Below are positions 38,801-47,679 of a DNA stretch of 64,000 nucleotides, piece after piece (within the stretch, counting starts at the first letter, position 1; the number at the start of each line of letters is the position of its first letter). A model generated the notes under the pieces. That model ran no database searches and had not been told where the DNA came from. It saw only the letters and a program-made list of their open reading frames with translations. The position numbers and the translations under genes are program-made. Source of the DNA: Gibbula magus (taxonomy: Eukaryota > Mollusca > Gastropoda > Trochida > Trochidae); NCBI GenBank assembly GCA_936450465.1, contig OW388292.1, positions 10,869,756 through 10,933,755 on the forward strand, given 5' to 3'.

Positions 38801-41800
38801 TTAAGATTTTTTTCATTATTCCTAGAGCAAGTCGTAGGTGACGTCATTACAAAGCGGAGGAGGTTAGTTTATGTTATTTACATAACTGAGTTTTAAAAAG
38901 CTAGGACGTAAATAAATAAATAATATATCTAATTCAAACAATTGTTTTAAAAAAAGCCAACCTATTTGTAATACAATAATGACATACAGACTGTATGTAC
39001 TAAATATATACTAAATATAAAGAACAAGATATCGAATGAGCTTCTATGAGCTTTCATGAAATTGAGCCTCTATGTTCCATATTTGTCAGACGTCCTCAAG
39101 ATCTCAGGAACTTGAGCTTCTTCATTGTATGTTTGTCAGATTTCAGGATCTCAGGGGGGAAATCGTTTTTGAAACAAAATATACTATTAAAGTATACTAT
39201 ATTCATCATATTACTGACGAATATGTATAACTCACTAGCCCAGATTTTGCTTTTTTCGATGTCAGTATGTTGTTATAGAAGCCTCGTCGTATTGGCACAC
39301 ATCAACTTTTGTATCGTGATGTCGACGGTTAAAAAGATAATATTAGATACGTCAGTGGACGTCAAATCTTTAAATAGGTAACGATATTTATATATCATTA
39401 TACAAATACTCCTGTAAGATATCATTGTGTTATGATGTGATTAACGTTATGAAAGCGCCACTGAGCATCTTGATAGTGGATATTAGGCGCTCTATAAATG
39501 AATTATTATTATTATTATGAGTCTTAGTGTCACAATGCAGTCCTCGCAACATGTGTATATATACAAGATAAGATTAATAGAATTCAAACGGAATCTTATC
39601 AGTTCGGACTGCTGTAATACCTGTAACAAGAGCCGCATGAACCAGGTTTGAATTTAAAGTTTAGCCTTACTGAATCATTAAATAGTAGTAAGTAAGACGA
39701 ATAACCTTTGCTGACATATGTAAACACGTTTCCATGTGAACGTATTTTGTTAATGTTGAAGGCACAAGAGGTAATATTCGATCTAACTAGTACTATTGAC
39801 GGTGTATAATAAAGACGCACGCTTTTTTCAACGGAGTAATGAGAACAATGTTATTACTGATTTGCCTTAAAGTGAACACTAAGATAAACTCCTTCCAACA
39901 GAGCTAAAGAACAAATAACTTCCTCTTTGTAATTGCCTCAAATTAGAAAAACTACATACATACATATCTACAAATTAAGAATACAATGTTCTGTTTGATG
40001 CTGCTTTACACAAATAAAAGACGATTGTTCATGTTATATATCAAGAAGGGTATCAAACTGGGCTATAGTGAAATGAATTAATTTCATTACCAAACTCATT
40101 CAATGACTCATGTGTATATGTACGTCAGATATGTGCTGATCTGTATTAGTAGTTTATCTGATGCTGTAGTTAAACGGAGCCTTGTCTAGAGAAGAGGGAT
40201 GATTACAGAGAAGGAAAATGTTGCATCCAGCGTCAATACCAGTCGAATCACGTAGCGTTCTCCTTAGTAAGGTCTAAGCCATGATTAGTTTCTGTTTCAA
40301 TGTGATCCAATATATGTAATCATCCATATATCTTCACCGTCAAATATATCGAATGCATATTAGCGTATCGTTTTTGTTTCATTTACATAATGTGCTGACC
40401 AATTAACAAAGACATGGACAAAGACAGGCTTGACTCAACACTTCCAATATTCATAAAAGCATATTACAAATCCAGTGCGTTTCGACTTCAAGTTTTTAAA
40501 CATATTTTTTGGGCAGTTTTGATCAAAGTATTTTGAGACAAGGAGAATAAGGTTATAAGTCGTGTTTACAGAACATTGCTTGTCCTAAGTAGCCGCCACC
40601 GCCTTGTACACCATTGAATGACGTTGGTTATATAGTGATAATACAATAAACGGGAGTTCAAAGATGCATAAATGTTGAGGCGTGTTTAAACATATTTTTT
40701 ACTATTAATGTAATTGGCTTGAATACAATCTTTTCGAGTAAATGTGTATATTTGAAATTGATTCCAATGTGAACATGTATATCTCAGTCAACGAGCATCA
40801 TGCATTTATATTTCATTTCGAAAACAATGGCTGTTGAAATGTTAAATTTAATCAACATTGTTCTGAAAGGAGACGTGTTGTGTATCCACGATAAATTTGA
40901 GACCTTACTGTCAGCATGGGTACACAACAGGAATGGTGAAATCAACAATGGATCCGTTAATGGCATAATTTCTTATGAGTTCACTGACATTGATATCCTG
41001 TTATTAATATACTGATACAAATTCATGTAGACGTGGAGATCTGAATAAACCTCCGTCACTTGATATTTTAACTCAACATTAGCAATACCAAGCTAATAGA
41101 AATCAGTTGTTTACAATTTGTTTGTTTGTTTGTTGCGTTTACTTGACATGTATGTGACTTACTAACGTAGAAATGATTGATAAACGTCACATACTCTAAA
41201 TATAAGAACTTTTTCTAAAAAATTACTTTCTTCTTACACTTCAATATTAGTTTAAATTAGTATAAATTTACCGACTGATTGTCTATTATTCTAATATTTT
41301 CAACTATAGATAAAGAAGCACCTACCTCTCTATGCTAACTGCTGTGAGGTTAAGTATTGAGGCCAGAGCAGAGAGCATTTCAACAGTTCCGGATAGTTTA
41401 CACAGAACGGGCCCAATATCCCAGTGCCCGATGAAGTAACGTGAGGTTTCAAAGGGAACACAAACAATTAGATAAAGTAGATCCGCAACAGCTAAACTGA
41501 CCATGAAAGACGCAGTCACGCTTCTGGATTTCCTGTCTCCCATCATTGCAAATATTACTAACGAATTTCCAATTATTCCAATTAAGAAAGCTGCTCCGTA
41601 TATAGACACAGTGGGAATGAAGTGGGGCTCCTGTACCCAGGGCTTCCTCAAATTCTCTATATCTCCGTCATAGAAAAAACAGTCACCATCTCCGTAATCA
41701 GGAACACCGGATTCATCATACAGAGGTGAACTTGCGTTGTTAGTGGTTATGTTCGGGATAACTGATGAAGTGTAATTACTCATATTGGCACTGACGTAAT

Positions 41801-41813
41801 TTGTATCAATCAT
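14552..41813 (-). CDS. Class A (rhodopsin-family) G-protein-coupled receptor, probable neuropeptide receptor, six coding exons
   Basis: Joining 41813-41326, 17987-17864, 16114-15888, 15674-15521, 15243-15118 and 14806-14552 gives an uninterrupted 458-codon frame (457 aa) with GT-AG introns of phases 2, 0, 2, 0, 0. The start is fixed by an in-frame TAA 12 nt upstream. A roughly 65-residue extracellular N-terminus carries sequons at N10, N13, N21 and N26. Family landmarks are N83 (TM1), LAVAD 107-111 (TM2), C138 paired with C223 in loop 2, ERY 162-164 (TM3), SWGP 346-349 (TM6) and NPIIY 387-391 (TM7). The tail is Ser/Cys-rich. It should sit in the plasma membrane and signal through heterotrimeric G proteins. 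The ERYIVIVHPMKAR and LPYIQSCLNPIIYGF segments resemble peptide receptors such as the TRH, cholecystokinin or ETH types, but I cannot name the ligand. SWGP replaces the usual CWxP. Intron 1 is 23.3 kb. Confidence 0.93.
15118..15243 (-). CDS. GPCR exon 5 (TM6)
   Basis: The acceptor is TTCTATTTCAG. The exon encodes VIKMLITIIVVFLLSWGP and the third extracellular loop. The donor is AAG|GTAAGATG. It is exactly 42 codons, so skipping it would preserve the frame while removing TM6. Confidence 0.92.
15521..15674 (-). CDS. GPCR exon 4 (intracellular loop 3)
   Basis: The acceptor is TTTTTCATTTCAG. The exon encodes a Ser/Arg-rich hydrophilic loop (SKSESFSSDD ... RARKQ), the G-protein coupling region. 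The donor CAG|GTTATT is weaker than the others. Confidence 0.88.
15888..16114 (-). CDS. GPCR exon 3 (extracellular loop 2, TM5)
   Basis: The acceptor TATATGCAG has a weak pyrimidine tract but gives the right phase and begins NTERITYYNNETT. The conserved loop cysteine C223 and TM5 follow. The donor is GAGAG|GTGAGCG. Another acceptor slightly upstream cannot be excluded. Confidence 0.85.
17864..17987 (-). CDS. GPCR exon 2 (intracellular loop 2, TM4)
   Basis: The acceptor TTCACTCCAG precedes A-TAT, restoring R163-Y164 and continuing IVIVHPMKAR. TM4 includes ILPCVWIVAVGLSAP. The donor is ATG|GTAAGTTG. Confidence 0.92.
18000..19730. other. GPCR intron 1, 3' end: nothing recognised
   Basis: AT-rich intronic DNA without supported exons on either strand. 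A GC-richer patch at about 18820-18900 may be a repeat fragment, but no terminus is visible. Confidence 0.5.
19735..20525. repeat. Dispersed repeat, copy b
   Basis: Collinear homologue of 250-1075, about 19.5 kb apart in the same orientation. Near-identical stretches include AAAATCTGTTTTATTCGTCT (about 20400) and the CCAGGGAGAGTGG block (about 20450). It lies inside GPCR intron 1 while copy a is downstream of the gene, so it may be an interspersed element rather than a single duplication. Confidence 0.8.
21310..21500. repeat. Dispersed repeat family 2, copy a
   Basis: Similar, with small gaps, to 60310-60475. Shared words are AGTAAAACACCCTTCTCTC, an ACAATAAAA stretch and TACGCAAC. Neither copy encodes a protein, and ends are undefined. 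Confidence 0.65.
21501..23325. other. GPCR intron 1: no gene seen
   Basis: Intronic AT-rich DNA. GAGTTATCTCCCTTTT at about 22808 is a word I associate with molluscan dispersed repeats. No coding frame is supported. Confidence 0.45.
23326..23491. repeat. Foldback element 3 (long hairpin with three CGAG/CGAG mismatch sites)
   Basis: About 166 bp with base i facing base 46817-i and no bulge. On the plus strand CTCG faces CTCG at 23339-23342/23475-23478 and at 23402-23405/23412-23415. CTCA faces CTCG at 23371-23374/23443-23446, an apparent one-base change of the same motif. On the minus strand these are CGAG/CGAG tandem G-A mismatches, and the tip is GAAA closed by C-G. Five of the eight or so arm mismatches fall in the outer two sites. 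Confidence 0.92.
23519..23590 (+). repeat. tRNA-like sequence between two foldbacks
   Basis: TGGTCTATTGG resembles the D-arm/A box and GGGTTCGATTCCC the T-arm/B box of a tRNA. A TCTTC/GAAGA stem lies where the anticodon arm should be, but its loop is only 5 nt and the acceptor stem does not close. It is probably a tRNA pseudogene or SINE head. Confidence 0.5.
23636..23724. repeat. Foldback element 4 (hairpin, no CGAG mismatch)
   Basis: Arms TCTCGATTATCCAGAGTATACG... and ...CGTATACTCTGGATTATCGAGA are nearly perfectly complementary around a 12-nt AT-rich loop. There is one A-G mismatch in the inner stem. It lacks the CGAG/GNA-loop design of foldbacks 1-3 and 5. Confidence 0.85.
24150..24600 (-). 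mobile_element. Non-LTR retrotransposon reverse-transcriptase fragment (decayed)
   Basis: The minus strand encodes RT motifs across frame shifts: FFTYSLGMRQGCMTSPLLF (normally GVRQGC..SP), FINELVTEV, then after stops LCADDIVNFADSMGRLHQQ (the FADD/YADD catalytic box, here CADD), and later FFIPKLIL. The order is correct for a LINE RT palm/thumb. No start, endonuclease or 3' end is visible, and several stop codons show it is dead. It is inserted in the sense orientation relative to the GPCR, within intron 1. Confidence 0.8.
24601..28230. other. GPCR intron 1: no supported gene
   Basis: No exon is supported. A short GC-richer open stretch at 27125-27195 (+) reads FEEMGDCEIVIEAEADKMD and looks somewhat protein-like, but it lacks an upstream acceptor. 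ACTCACTCACTCACT at about 27645 is a simple repeat next to a GGCATTAAA word typical of the repeat at 32.7 kb. Confidence 0.4.
28425..28520 (+). mobile_element. Penelope-type repeat fragment
   Basis: AGGCATTCTAGAA (28427) also occurs at 35039, and AATATAGAAGTTGTATATCC (28486) matches the tails at 5873 and 35131. The hammerhead-like core is missing or unrecognisable. The fragment is identified only by these shared words. Confidence 0.35.
28947..28989. repeat. Poly-C tract
   Basis: A run of 23 C (28947-28969) is followed by TCA and further C runs. On the complementary strand this is a G-run capable of G-quadruplex formation. Homopolymer length is likely unreliable in any assembly. Confidence 0.9.
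29000..32700. other. GPCR intron 1: no gene seen
   Basis: Intronic AT-rich DNA; small open frames only and no recognisable repeat ends. Confidence 0.5.
32702..32940. repeat. GAGTGAGTGAG-headed dispersed repeat (abalone-like)
   Basis: Starts GAGTGAGTGAGTTGGGGTTT, continues AACGCCGCTTTCAAGAGTA and includes GGGAGAAAGCCC. I recall this GAGTGAGTGAG plus TTTAACGCCGC head as very common in Haliotis genomic clones. A GGGAGAAAGCCCAC piece also appears at about 26599. No coding frame. Confidence 0.55.
32985..33600. repeat. Probable dispersed repeat with CCCGCC/GGGCGG ends
   Basis: It begins TTCCCGCCACAACAAAG with GTCCGTCCGTTCGCCCGGG and ends near ACAGGGCGGGGATATAG. A CCGTCCGTCCG block followed by GTTTCGTTTCCGG is typical of molluscan repeats. 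The open frames inside it (74-83 codons) have no recognised domain. Confidence 0.4.
33600..35030. other. GPCR intron 1: no gene seen
   Basis: Nothing recognised beyond AT-rich intronic sequence. Confidence 0.5.
35061..35179 (+). ncRNA. Hammerhead-ribozyme-like motif within 21-bp inverted arms (Penelope-type)
   Basis: CTTGATAAC, a GGTATA/TATACC hairpin with a short loop, then CGAAACGTCG reproduce the order core / helix II / GAAAC / GTC of a minimal hammerhead. An AATAAAGAAGTTG tail (35140-35152) follows. The whole is bounded by perfect 21-nt inverted arms, 35061-35081 and 35159-35179. TTGATAA differs from the CTGANGA catalytic core, so this copy is probably inactive. Minimal hammerheads are known from Penelope-like elements; no reverse transcriptase is seen here. 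Confidence 0.5.
35180..36134. other. GPCR intron 1: no supported gene
   Basis: A 110-codon open frame at 35536-35868 (+) has no domain and unremarkable composition; I treat it as chance. Confidence 0.45.
36135..37436. mobile_element. Non-autonomous DNA transposon with TTATG target duplication
   Basis: The element at 36140-37431 starts CAGGGCTCCAGATAA and ends TTATCTGGACCCCTG. These are inverted terminal repeats with one or two mismatches, and TTATG (36135-36139, 37432-37436) flanks both sides. Sub-terminal sequence is also inverted-similar (a TTTCACTCAT block on both sides). The CAGGG start is hAT-like, but hAT elements make 8-bp duplications, so the superfamily is uncertain. No transposase frame remains. 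Confidence 0.75.
36165..36300. repeat. 61-bp tandem duplication inside the transposon
   Basis: Units beginning CAATGAGTATTTCACTCATC at 36165 and CAATGGGTATTTCACTCATC at 36226, with a partial third near 36287. It lies just inside the left terminus of the DNA element. Confidence 0.85.
37686..37957. repeat. 272-bp perfect direct repeat, copy 1
   Basis: Identical by eye to 38910-39181 over 272 bp (offset 1224). Within it a unit of about 50 bp, TTGAGC..TTTGTCAGA..GATCTCAGG, occurs twice in imperfect tandem. Identity implies a recent event or an assembly artefact. Confidence 0.95.
38910..39181. repeat. 272-bp perfect direct repeat, copy 2
   Basis: Second identical copy. The 952-bp spacer (37958-38909) has no gene and no similarity to what follows copy 2. 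The repeats lack TG...CA ends, so an LTR origin is not supported. Recent duplication or a haplotype/assembly join are alternatives. Confidence 0.95.
39440..39519 (+). repeat. SINE-like 3' end with ATT microsatellite
   Basis: AAAGCGCCACTGAGCATCTT leads into GGCGCTCTATAAATGAATTA and (ATT)n. The CGCTnTATAAATGAATTATTATT tail is the common 3' end of tRNA-derived SINEs in marine invertebrates. No A/B box head was found in the 300 bp upstream. Confidence 0.55.
39520..41320. other. GPCR intron 1, 5' end: no gene seen
   Basis: AT-rich intronic DNA; no supported exon or repeat boundary. Confidence 0.5.
41326..41813 (-). CDS. GPCR exon 1 (N-terminus, TM1-TM3)
   Basis: It encodes residues 1-162 plus two bases of R163, ending inside the ERY motif. 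The donor is AG|GTAGGTG. Splitting the DRY/ERY arginine codon is a recurrent intron position in peptide receptors. Confidence 0.93.
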
Positions 41814-42075
41814 ATCGATGACTTAATCGGTCAACTTTTAGCCCAAGTGCAACTTGTCTGATATAGGTAAATCAGCAGGTAGCAAGGTAAGTAAGTTATC
41901 ACAATTAGCAAGAGTCCAGCTTATGACTCCCTCACACACGTGTGTACTGACATCCAACATTCTTAACACAGTGACGTCGGGGAAGGCGAAATACAATAGG
42001 CATTGCTTCTGATTGCAGGACCAGTGACTTCAGCGATGGAAATCACTGCTGTGGTAGATGCCTGTATGAGCCGCG

Positions 42076-42085
42076 CTATTTATCG
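42076..42085 (-). promoter_or_regulatory. Candidate TATA box of the GPCR gene
   Basis: On the minus strand CGATAAATAG sits in a GC-richer stretch (42040-42240), 263 nt before the receptor start codon. It would place transcription start near 42050. The interval could contain a 5'UTR intron, and no transcript data are available. Confidence 0.35.
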
Positions 42086-42259
42086 AGTGCTCAGCCGCTT
42101 CGCACAGGCACCTGCTAAATATTAACCCCCGTATTCGAGCATCGCATATGGGTTTGTCGCCTCCACGGCGGTACTGCCTTCACTTGCGGTATGTGGATAG
42201 ACTCTTCAAGCCGGGCCGAGTCAGGCTTGAACTTTACAGTTATAAATAAACAATGTTAT

Positions 42260-43560
42260 ATGTTTAGTCATAGTGTTGAATGCTTAAACATATTGATTTT
42301 GTCATAAAACTTCACAATGTTGTAACGAGTACGGATGCAGAATGGTTTACCTGTGCTAATGTTGTTATTCAATATTAATTCAATAAGAAGAATAGTCATT
42401 CTGGAAGCTTGCGGTAAGTGATTAGGCGTCGGTGAAGATTATCTAATCTTTATAAATATACAACGTCTTAATTCTGTATAGATGATTTTCCATATAGATT
42501 CTAATGCCATCAAACAATTTTCTAAAATGTAATAAATAACAGAACGTTTAAAAAATGTCTTATTACACATATTCACTTTAGGACATATAAGCATTAATTT
42601 TCATAGATACATACATGCATGTTTATCAACATGTGACAACATCGTGTAATGTAGATACTTGAAACACTGTGTTACCGATATGTTATTATTATATTTCACC
42701 AATGGTCTTTATATTCGTCTACATATTCTACCTAAGCTGCCCTAGATTTCATAGGTTGCAGACACATTTATGATAGTATTATACACATGAACATTTCTTA
42801 GAATATGCTGGCTCCTCATCTAAAGATTAAAAATGTTCACAATTGCAGACCCGTATATGGCCCTTTTCACAATTATTAGTAATGAATTATAGTATATTCA
42901 TGTTATACCTAGCTACGTCCATAGACGTCACAGTTCGTTTACATTTCAAGAACTTCTAAATAGTGACTGTAAAAGTGTTCATTTCAAGTTAGCGAAATAT
43001 GTGAATCTTGTATTGAAGTCATTTAAATAATATGTTGAACTCTAGTATATCTTAGGCTCTGTCGTACATTGATCACTTACTAGCATTGTGTATATTTATA
43101 CTGTTCTTCACCATGCTGAGAAATTATTATGATTGACAAATGTATAACTTGACTTATTTTCTAATAACGAATTTGTCTGTTTGTCTGTTATAAAATGTAT
43201 TGAAAATGATTGAAATTGGAAAAGTAGGCGTCGTATGTTTAATCTCCTGTGCGTGGTACCTGTATAGCTTTCAGTGAAGGTTCCACGTTGCGCCCACGCG
43301 TGACGCCCGAATCATACGACAGGGGTCTCACAACTCTAAATCAATTGACAAAAGTGCCCGAAGTATATCAGGTCTGAGGATGAGTTTACAGCTTGTGAAA
43401 ATACAGTGTATAATAGACTGTATTAAACTGAAGAGACTTGTTAATGTTGATGTATATTGCATACATGTATTATCCGATGCAGTTTAGCCTCAATGTATTT
43501 TAAATTTAAGTCTTTGAAGGACATTTAGAAGTGACATACGTAAGAACAGGAAATGTGCTT
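42260..43560. other. Upstream flank of GPCR, nothing recognised
   Basis: AT-rich, no coding frame above chance length. Confidence 0.5.
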
Positions 43561-43574
43561 GATAATGTTTAATG

Positions 43575-43622
43575 TGAGAACACGCGACATTTCGCAGAAT
43601 GTACTTAGCCCTTTATCAGGTG
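43575..43622 (-). ncRNA. Hammerhead-like motif, Penelope-type relic
   Basis: The minus strand reads CCTGATAAAGGGCTAAGT, then CTGCGAAATGTCGCGTG. CTGATAA matches the hammerhead core with one change, and GCGAAATGTC matches the GAAA/GTC side. Helix II is poorly paired. It is 108 bp from foldback 5. Confidence 0.4.
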
Positions 43623-43730
43623 GAACGTGCGAAATAACCAGAAAATGGTACAATTATATACCAAAGAAATCAATGGCGAGGAAACTCAAACGGAGAGATT
43701 TAAAATGGATGAGCATGGCATACCATTAGT

Positions 43731-43862
43731 TGTATGCTTCTCCCTCGGGTAATACGGTCTCATGCAACATCTTTGTACCAGTGTCTCCCGAGCCGTCAGA
43801 CGAGGGATGACAGTGGTACAAAGATTGAGACCGTATTATATTACCCGAGGGAGAAGTATACA
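43731..43862. repeat. Foldback element 5 (hairpin with CGAG/CGAG apex)
   Basis: The arms carry TGTATRCTTCTCCCTCGGGT in both directions and share ACGGTCTCA and CTTTGTACCA. There are small bulges from insertions. Near the apex, base i faces 87593-i: CGAG 43789-43792 faces CGAG 43801-43804, and the tip is GTCA (43795-43798) closed by C43794-G43799. This is the same design as foldbacks 1-3, with a GNNA instead of a GAA/GAAA loop. Confidence 0.88.
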
Positions 43863-43869
43863 GAATCTC

Positions 43870-46800
43870 AGTAGAAATGCCTGGAGATATGTAGAACTAG
43901 ATCACCCATTTTACTTATTCAAGACTTGTATGTCAGTCCTAGGAGACTAAAACGTAATTTCAATTTGAAGTCAATTCTGACAAATTATAACCCGACTTCA
44001 AACACACCCCTGAAAACAATCCGGGGGATAAGGGGTACTGAAGGAAATGGAACCCCGGCCCGGGTTTTCTAATCAGGAAATGCGATAGCGACACTTGGCG
44101 CGGAGAAGATGAGTAGATGCCATAGCTTCTTCACACCTACATCGACAGTTAGACTATTATTCATTTCCCGAAACGGACACTTCATGATCAGTTTAGTAAA
44201 TACAAGTCCACAAACTTTTTCACTCACAGCGCTTGGCAAACGATAGCCACTTTGATGTCGCGTGATATACAAATAAGTGTTATTTACAAAATGCTGAATG
44301 CCGGGGAAAACGAATGCTGATTCAGTGAAAGTGAATGCTGGAGACCGAAATTAAACCTTCCGTTGTTTTAGTTCAATTATTCCTAAATTTTCATTCAGCC
44401 ATGTATTGTGGTGTGCAACCCCCATTATCACGGCAAATACATTACACTTGTGTATACAAAATAATTTCCTTTGAATTTGTAATATTATTAAGGATTTGTA
44501 TACGATTTTTCTTAGATGATCAGTATTACATATTTTTAATAAAATAAGTGCAGCAATTTATTCAAAATTTATGACTGTTTACACATATAAAACAACCCTT
44601 AATAAATTACCCGATGCTTAAGATTACGCAACAAAGGTTGTTTTTCACAATATACATGTATAATGAATTCAAATTTTTATAAAAAAATCACTCGACGTTA
44701 ATGGGTCGATGTGATAGCAACTTGACAAAATGCCGAAGAACGGTTCATTACATGTATATACATATAATTTAATGAGAAAGATTGATAATTTCAGAGGCAT
44801 TCCTGAGTTCTTTTTTTTATTTCTGTACATCAGACTTGTTATTGTTAGTAAACGTGGTCACGTTATAAGCAGACGACCACTCAGTTCCATTGTCAAAGGT
44901 ACAGAGATTTCGATTACCACTTGTGACATCGTCCACGATATTTTTTCAGTGAGAAATATCCACATCTCATGAATTGTAATGCTGTCGTTCCTTTATATCT
45001 AGGGAAATGTGATAGCAAAACCTGGGAATATGATTTACCAACAATACAGTAGGGAAATCTTAACCAAAACTTGCTTCGAAATAAAAACAGAAAATGTCGA
45101 TTAAAGTTACTTAACCTATCTTGGAAGGAATGCGTGTGATTTCGTATAGCTCCGAGAAACAGTCACGTGTTATACCTTATTGTCCGGGCCTTATTTAATT
45201 ATACGCCATCTTAACTTTGTCGAGATATTTTAGATAGTTAGATTAAGTTTCGAATGGTTGGAGAGTTCAGACATTATTGAATGGCACAATGGACTGTACA
45301 TGCCCCCGGCCCAGGTACGGGTTGCTATCCCAAAAAGTCTGTAAATTACAGTGTCACAGTTTGATGAGCATACGCACATTATTCAACTTATATTATTAAA
45401 TAATTACATTTCTTTTTGTTTACCTACTAGTACTTGGTAGGAAACATGGATTATCTATCCAATTTACCAATATTACAGATGAACATGACAGGATAACTGA
45501 ATACTATGAGACCATGGTTGCCTTATAGGTTAGCATTTGGTACTATCGGTGCTGGTGGCTGGTGCCTGACTCTAAGGGCGTGGTTCGAACCAAGGGACTC
45601 GTCCCGAAAATAATTTGAACTATTTCAGAGAGCGTAATCAAAATTATGTTATATTGTTCGCTATCAAAACGTTATGTATTTCAAATAAATACTATGAGAT
45701 AAGACTAAAATTGAATAAACCAAATTTAATTGCATTTCATTAGATACAAGTACAATTAGCATGGGAGAGATTGGTCATTATTAAAGACAGTGTGTATTGA
45801 CGGATGGGGGTGTTGCTGGGGTTTCGTGGGTTTGGTTTGTGTGGCTGTCTACACACTTGTTGACCCGATTGACGGGACTCTCCTGCCATGAAGACGTCTG
45901 ACATTTAGCCTTGACTCACCCTGTGAAGTGTGTATTGAAACAGCTTATGTCCAGTGTAACCTAAATGTTTGAAATTACTGGAAGTTAACTAACGTACAAC
46001 TACTAACTAAGAATATGTAGAGTAAGTGGGTATACAGGTCATTACGTTCATCGTATAGATGTTGTATCATCGTGAGTGGGTATGTTGTATCATGCTGATT
46101 GGGAGATGTCTTGTTTTTCTCCCCTTTATGCGAGTTATGAATACCATTAAGATATAAAACAACCGGATTCAGGTTCAGTATGTTTCTAGTAAAACATTCA
46201 TTACTTGTCAACATACATTGATGATATCTGTCGCTAGAAAATTCGTTCATCTTCAACACGATATTTCAAAAACATCAAAGACACAGTTCTACCTTATCGA
46301 TTGCATCGCGTCTTAACATATAGACACATAAAGCAAAAACGTTGTCAAGTGGTCTATGAAACATAGTTGGACTTCTCTGTGGATCCCCCATAGAGAGTTT
46401 CTCATGTAAGCTGATCTGTACATGTATATACATCACCGAGACGCTTTCATCATTTCCCTATTTCACATATTTCAAATTTAGAGAAAGTAAATAAGACGTC
46501 AATATTTCAAGATGGAGATGACTGGAACGGAAATGTATTGCTCTACTGCACCCTGACAGCATATCAGCACTTTCTTATTTTTAGCAATGAAAACTATCTC
46601 GAGCTGATCAACATATCCCGCTGGCAACAAACGCACTCATTGTCGGTACAGTTCTCAGTGTGAATACCTCATATAGTCGCTGTAGCCTGTCAAATAGTTT
46701 ATTTCACTGAGTAATCTGTTATTCTTGAGTAATTTCCTTTATTTATACACACTATCGTATTCCACATTTCGTTTTACTAGTTGCCCTCAGTAAAATAAAA

Positions 46801-47660
46801 TCCTATTAAACTTCTAGGACACCATTGTCAGTATTGTTACAGTTCTATATAAAATAAACGATCGTATAACAGCAAAATGGCCGAGAGAGCCTGTGAATTC
46901 TTACGTTATTGTATCATTCCCTAATCTAATGATATATGGTAAGCATTGTTTGTGCCTCACAGGAATAACATATTAATCTTTAATAAATTGATTATATTGT
47001 ACCTCGTTACCTGTTAGATCACCTTGTATTTGCAATATGAATACACTATTCATTATCCTTTGATTAGGACAGTTTGCCTTGTAGGCATTTCTCAGTTGCG
47101 CACGATCATCATCTTACCCCGAGGAATTGTCTCACATCTCAGATGTGTAATGGGCCCGGAAGCCTTTAGTAAATCACCTATAAAGGTTATCCTTTGAGAT
47201 TGATGTATTTCAAACTGCATCAAATATGAAACATTGAAATTTGTATGCGAAAATATCATTGTTTTGAGAGGTCCCAGACGGACGCCATCTCAAACATACT
47301 GCTTCTAGTCACCAATAGCCCAGAGTCGCTAGTTGGTCATTAAAGTGTTTGATATGGAGTGGATAACTATATGGGAATATGCTGAAGAAACAAGACAAAA
47401 GTGAGCGCAGCTCACATACCCCCGCCTGTAGTTTGATCACCTTCATACAGTATAAATGACAAATATAAATTTGTAATTTGTTTCCCTTATTATTTTAACC
47501 ACTCATATTACACATGTCATTAAACATAACTACCCTTTCTTACAAAATTAAGTCCATGTTCTTCTGCGTATAAACATCTATATACTATACCTGTGGATTT
47601 TCAGAACAGGAACAGGAAGCATGTAGAACAGATTACATGGTGTCATTACGATAACATATC
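43870..47660. other. Intergenic, no supported gene
   Basis: Small open frames only, for example 94 codons at 45975-46259 (-), without domains. Confidence 0.5.
45535..45605 (+). repeat. tRNA-like sequence
   Basis: GGTTAGCATTTGG resembles an A box and GTGGTTCGAACC is a good B box about 45 nt later. The arms do not fold into a full cloverleaf. A related, more decayed copy is at about 59080-59150. Confidence 0.4.
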
Positions 47661-47665
47661 CGCAA

Positions 47666-47679
47666 AAGAGAGAATTGTT
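47666..47679. repeat. Target-site duplication of the LINE (3' side)
   Basis: AAGAGAGAATTGTT, identical to 50505-50518, directly abuts the T-rich (minus-strand poly-A) end of the retrotransposon. Confidence 0.9.

Noticed and set aside
37686..39181. Short LTR retrotransposon or TRIM
   Set aside because: Direct repeats lack TG/CA ends, no primer-binding site or polypurine tract was seen, and no flanking target duplication.
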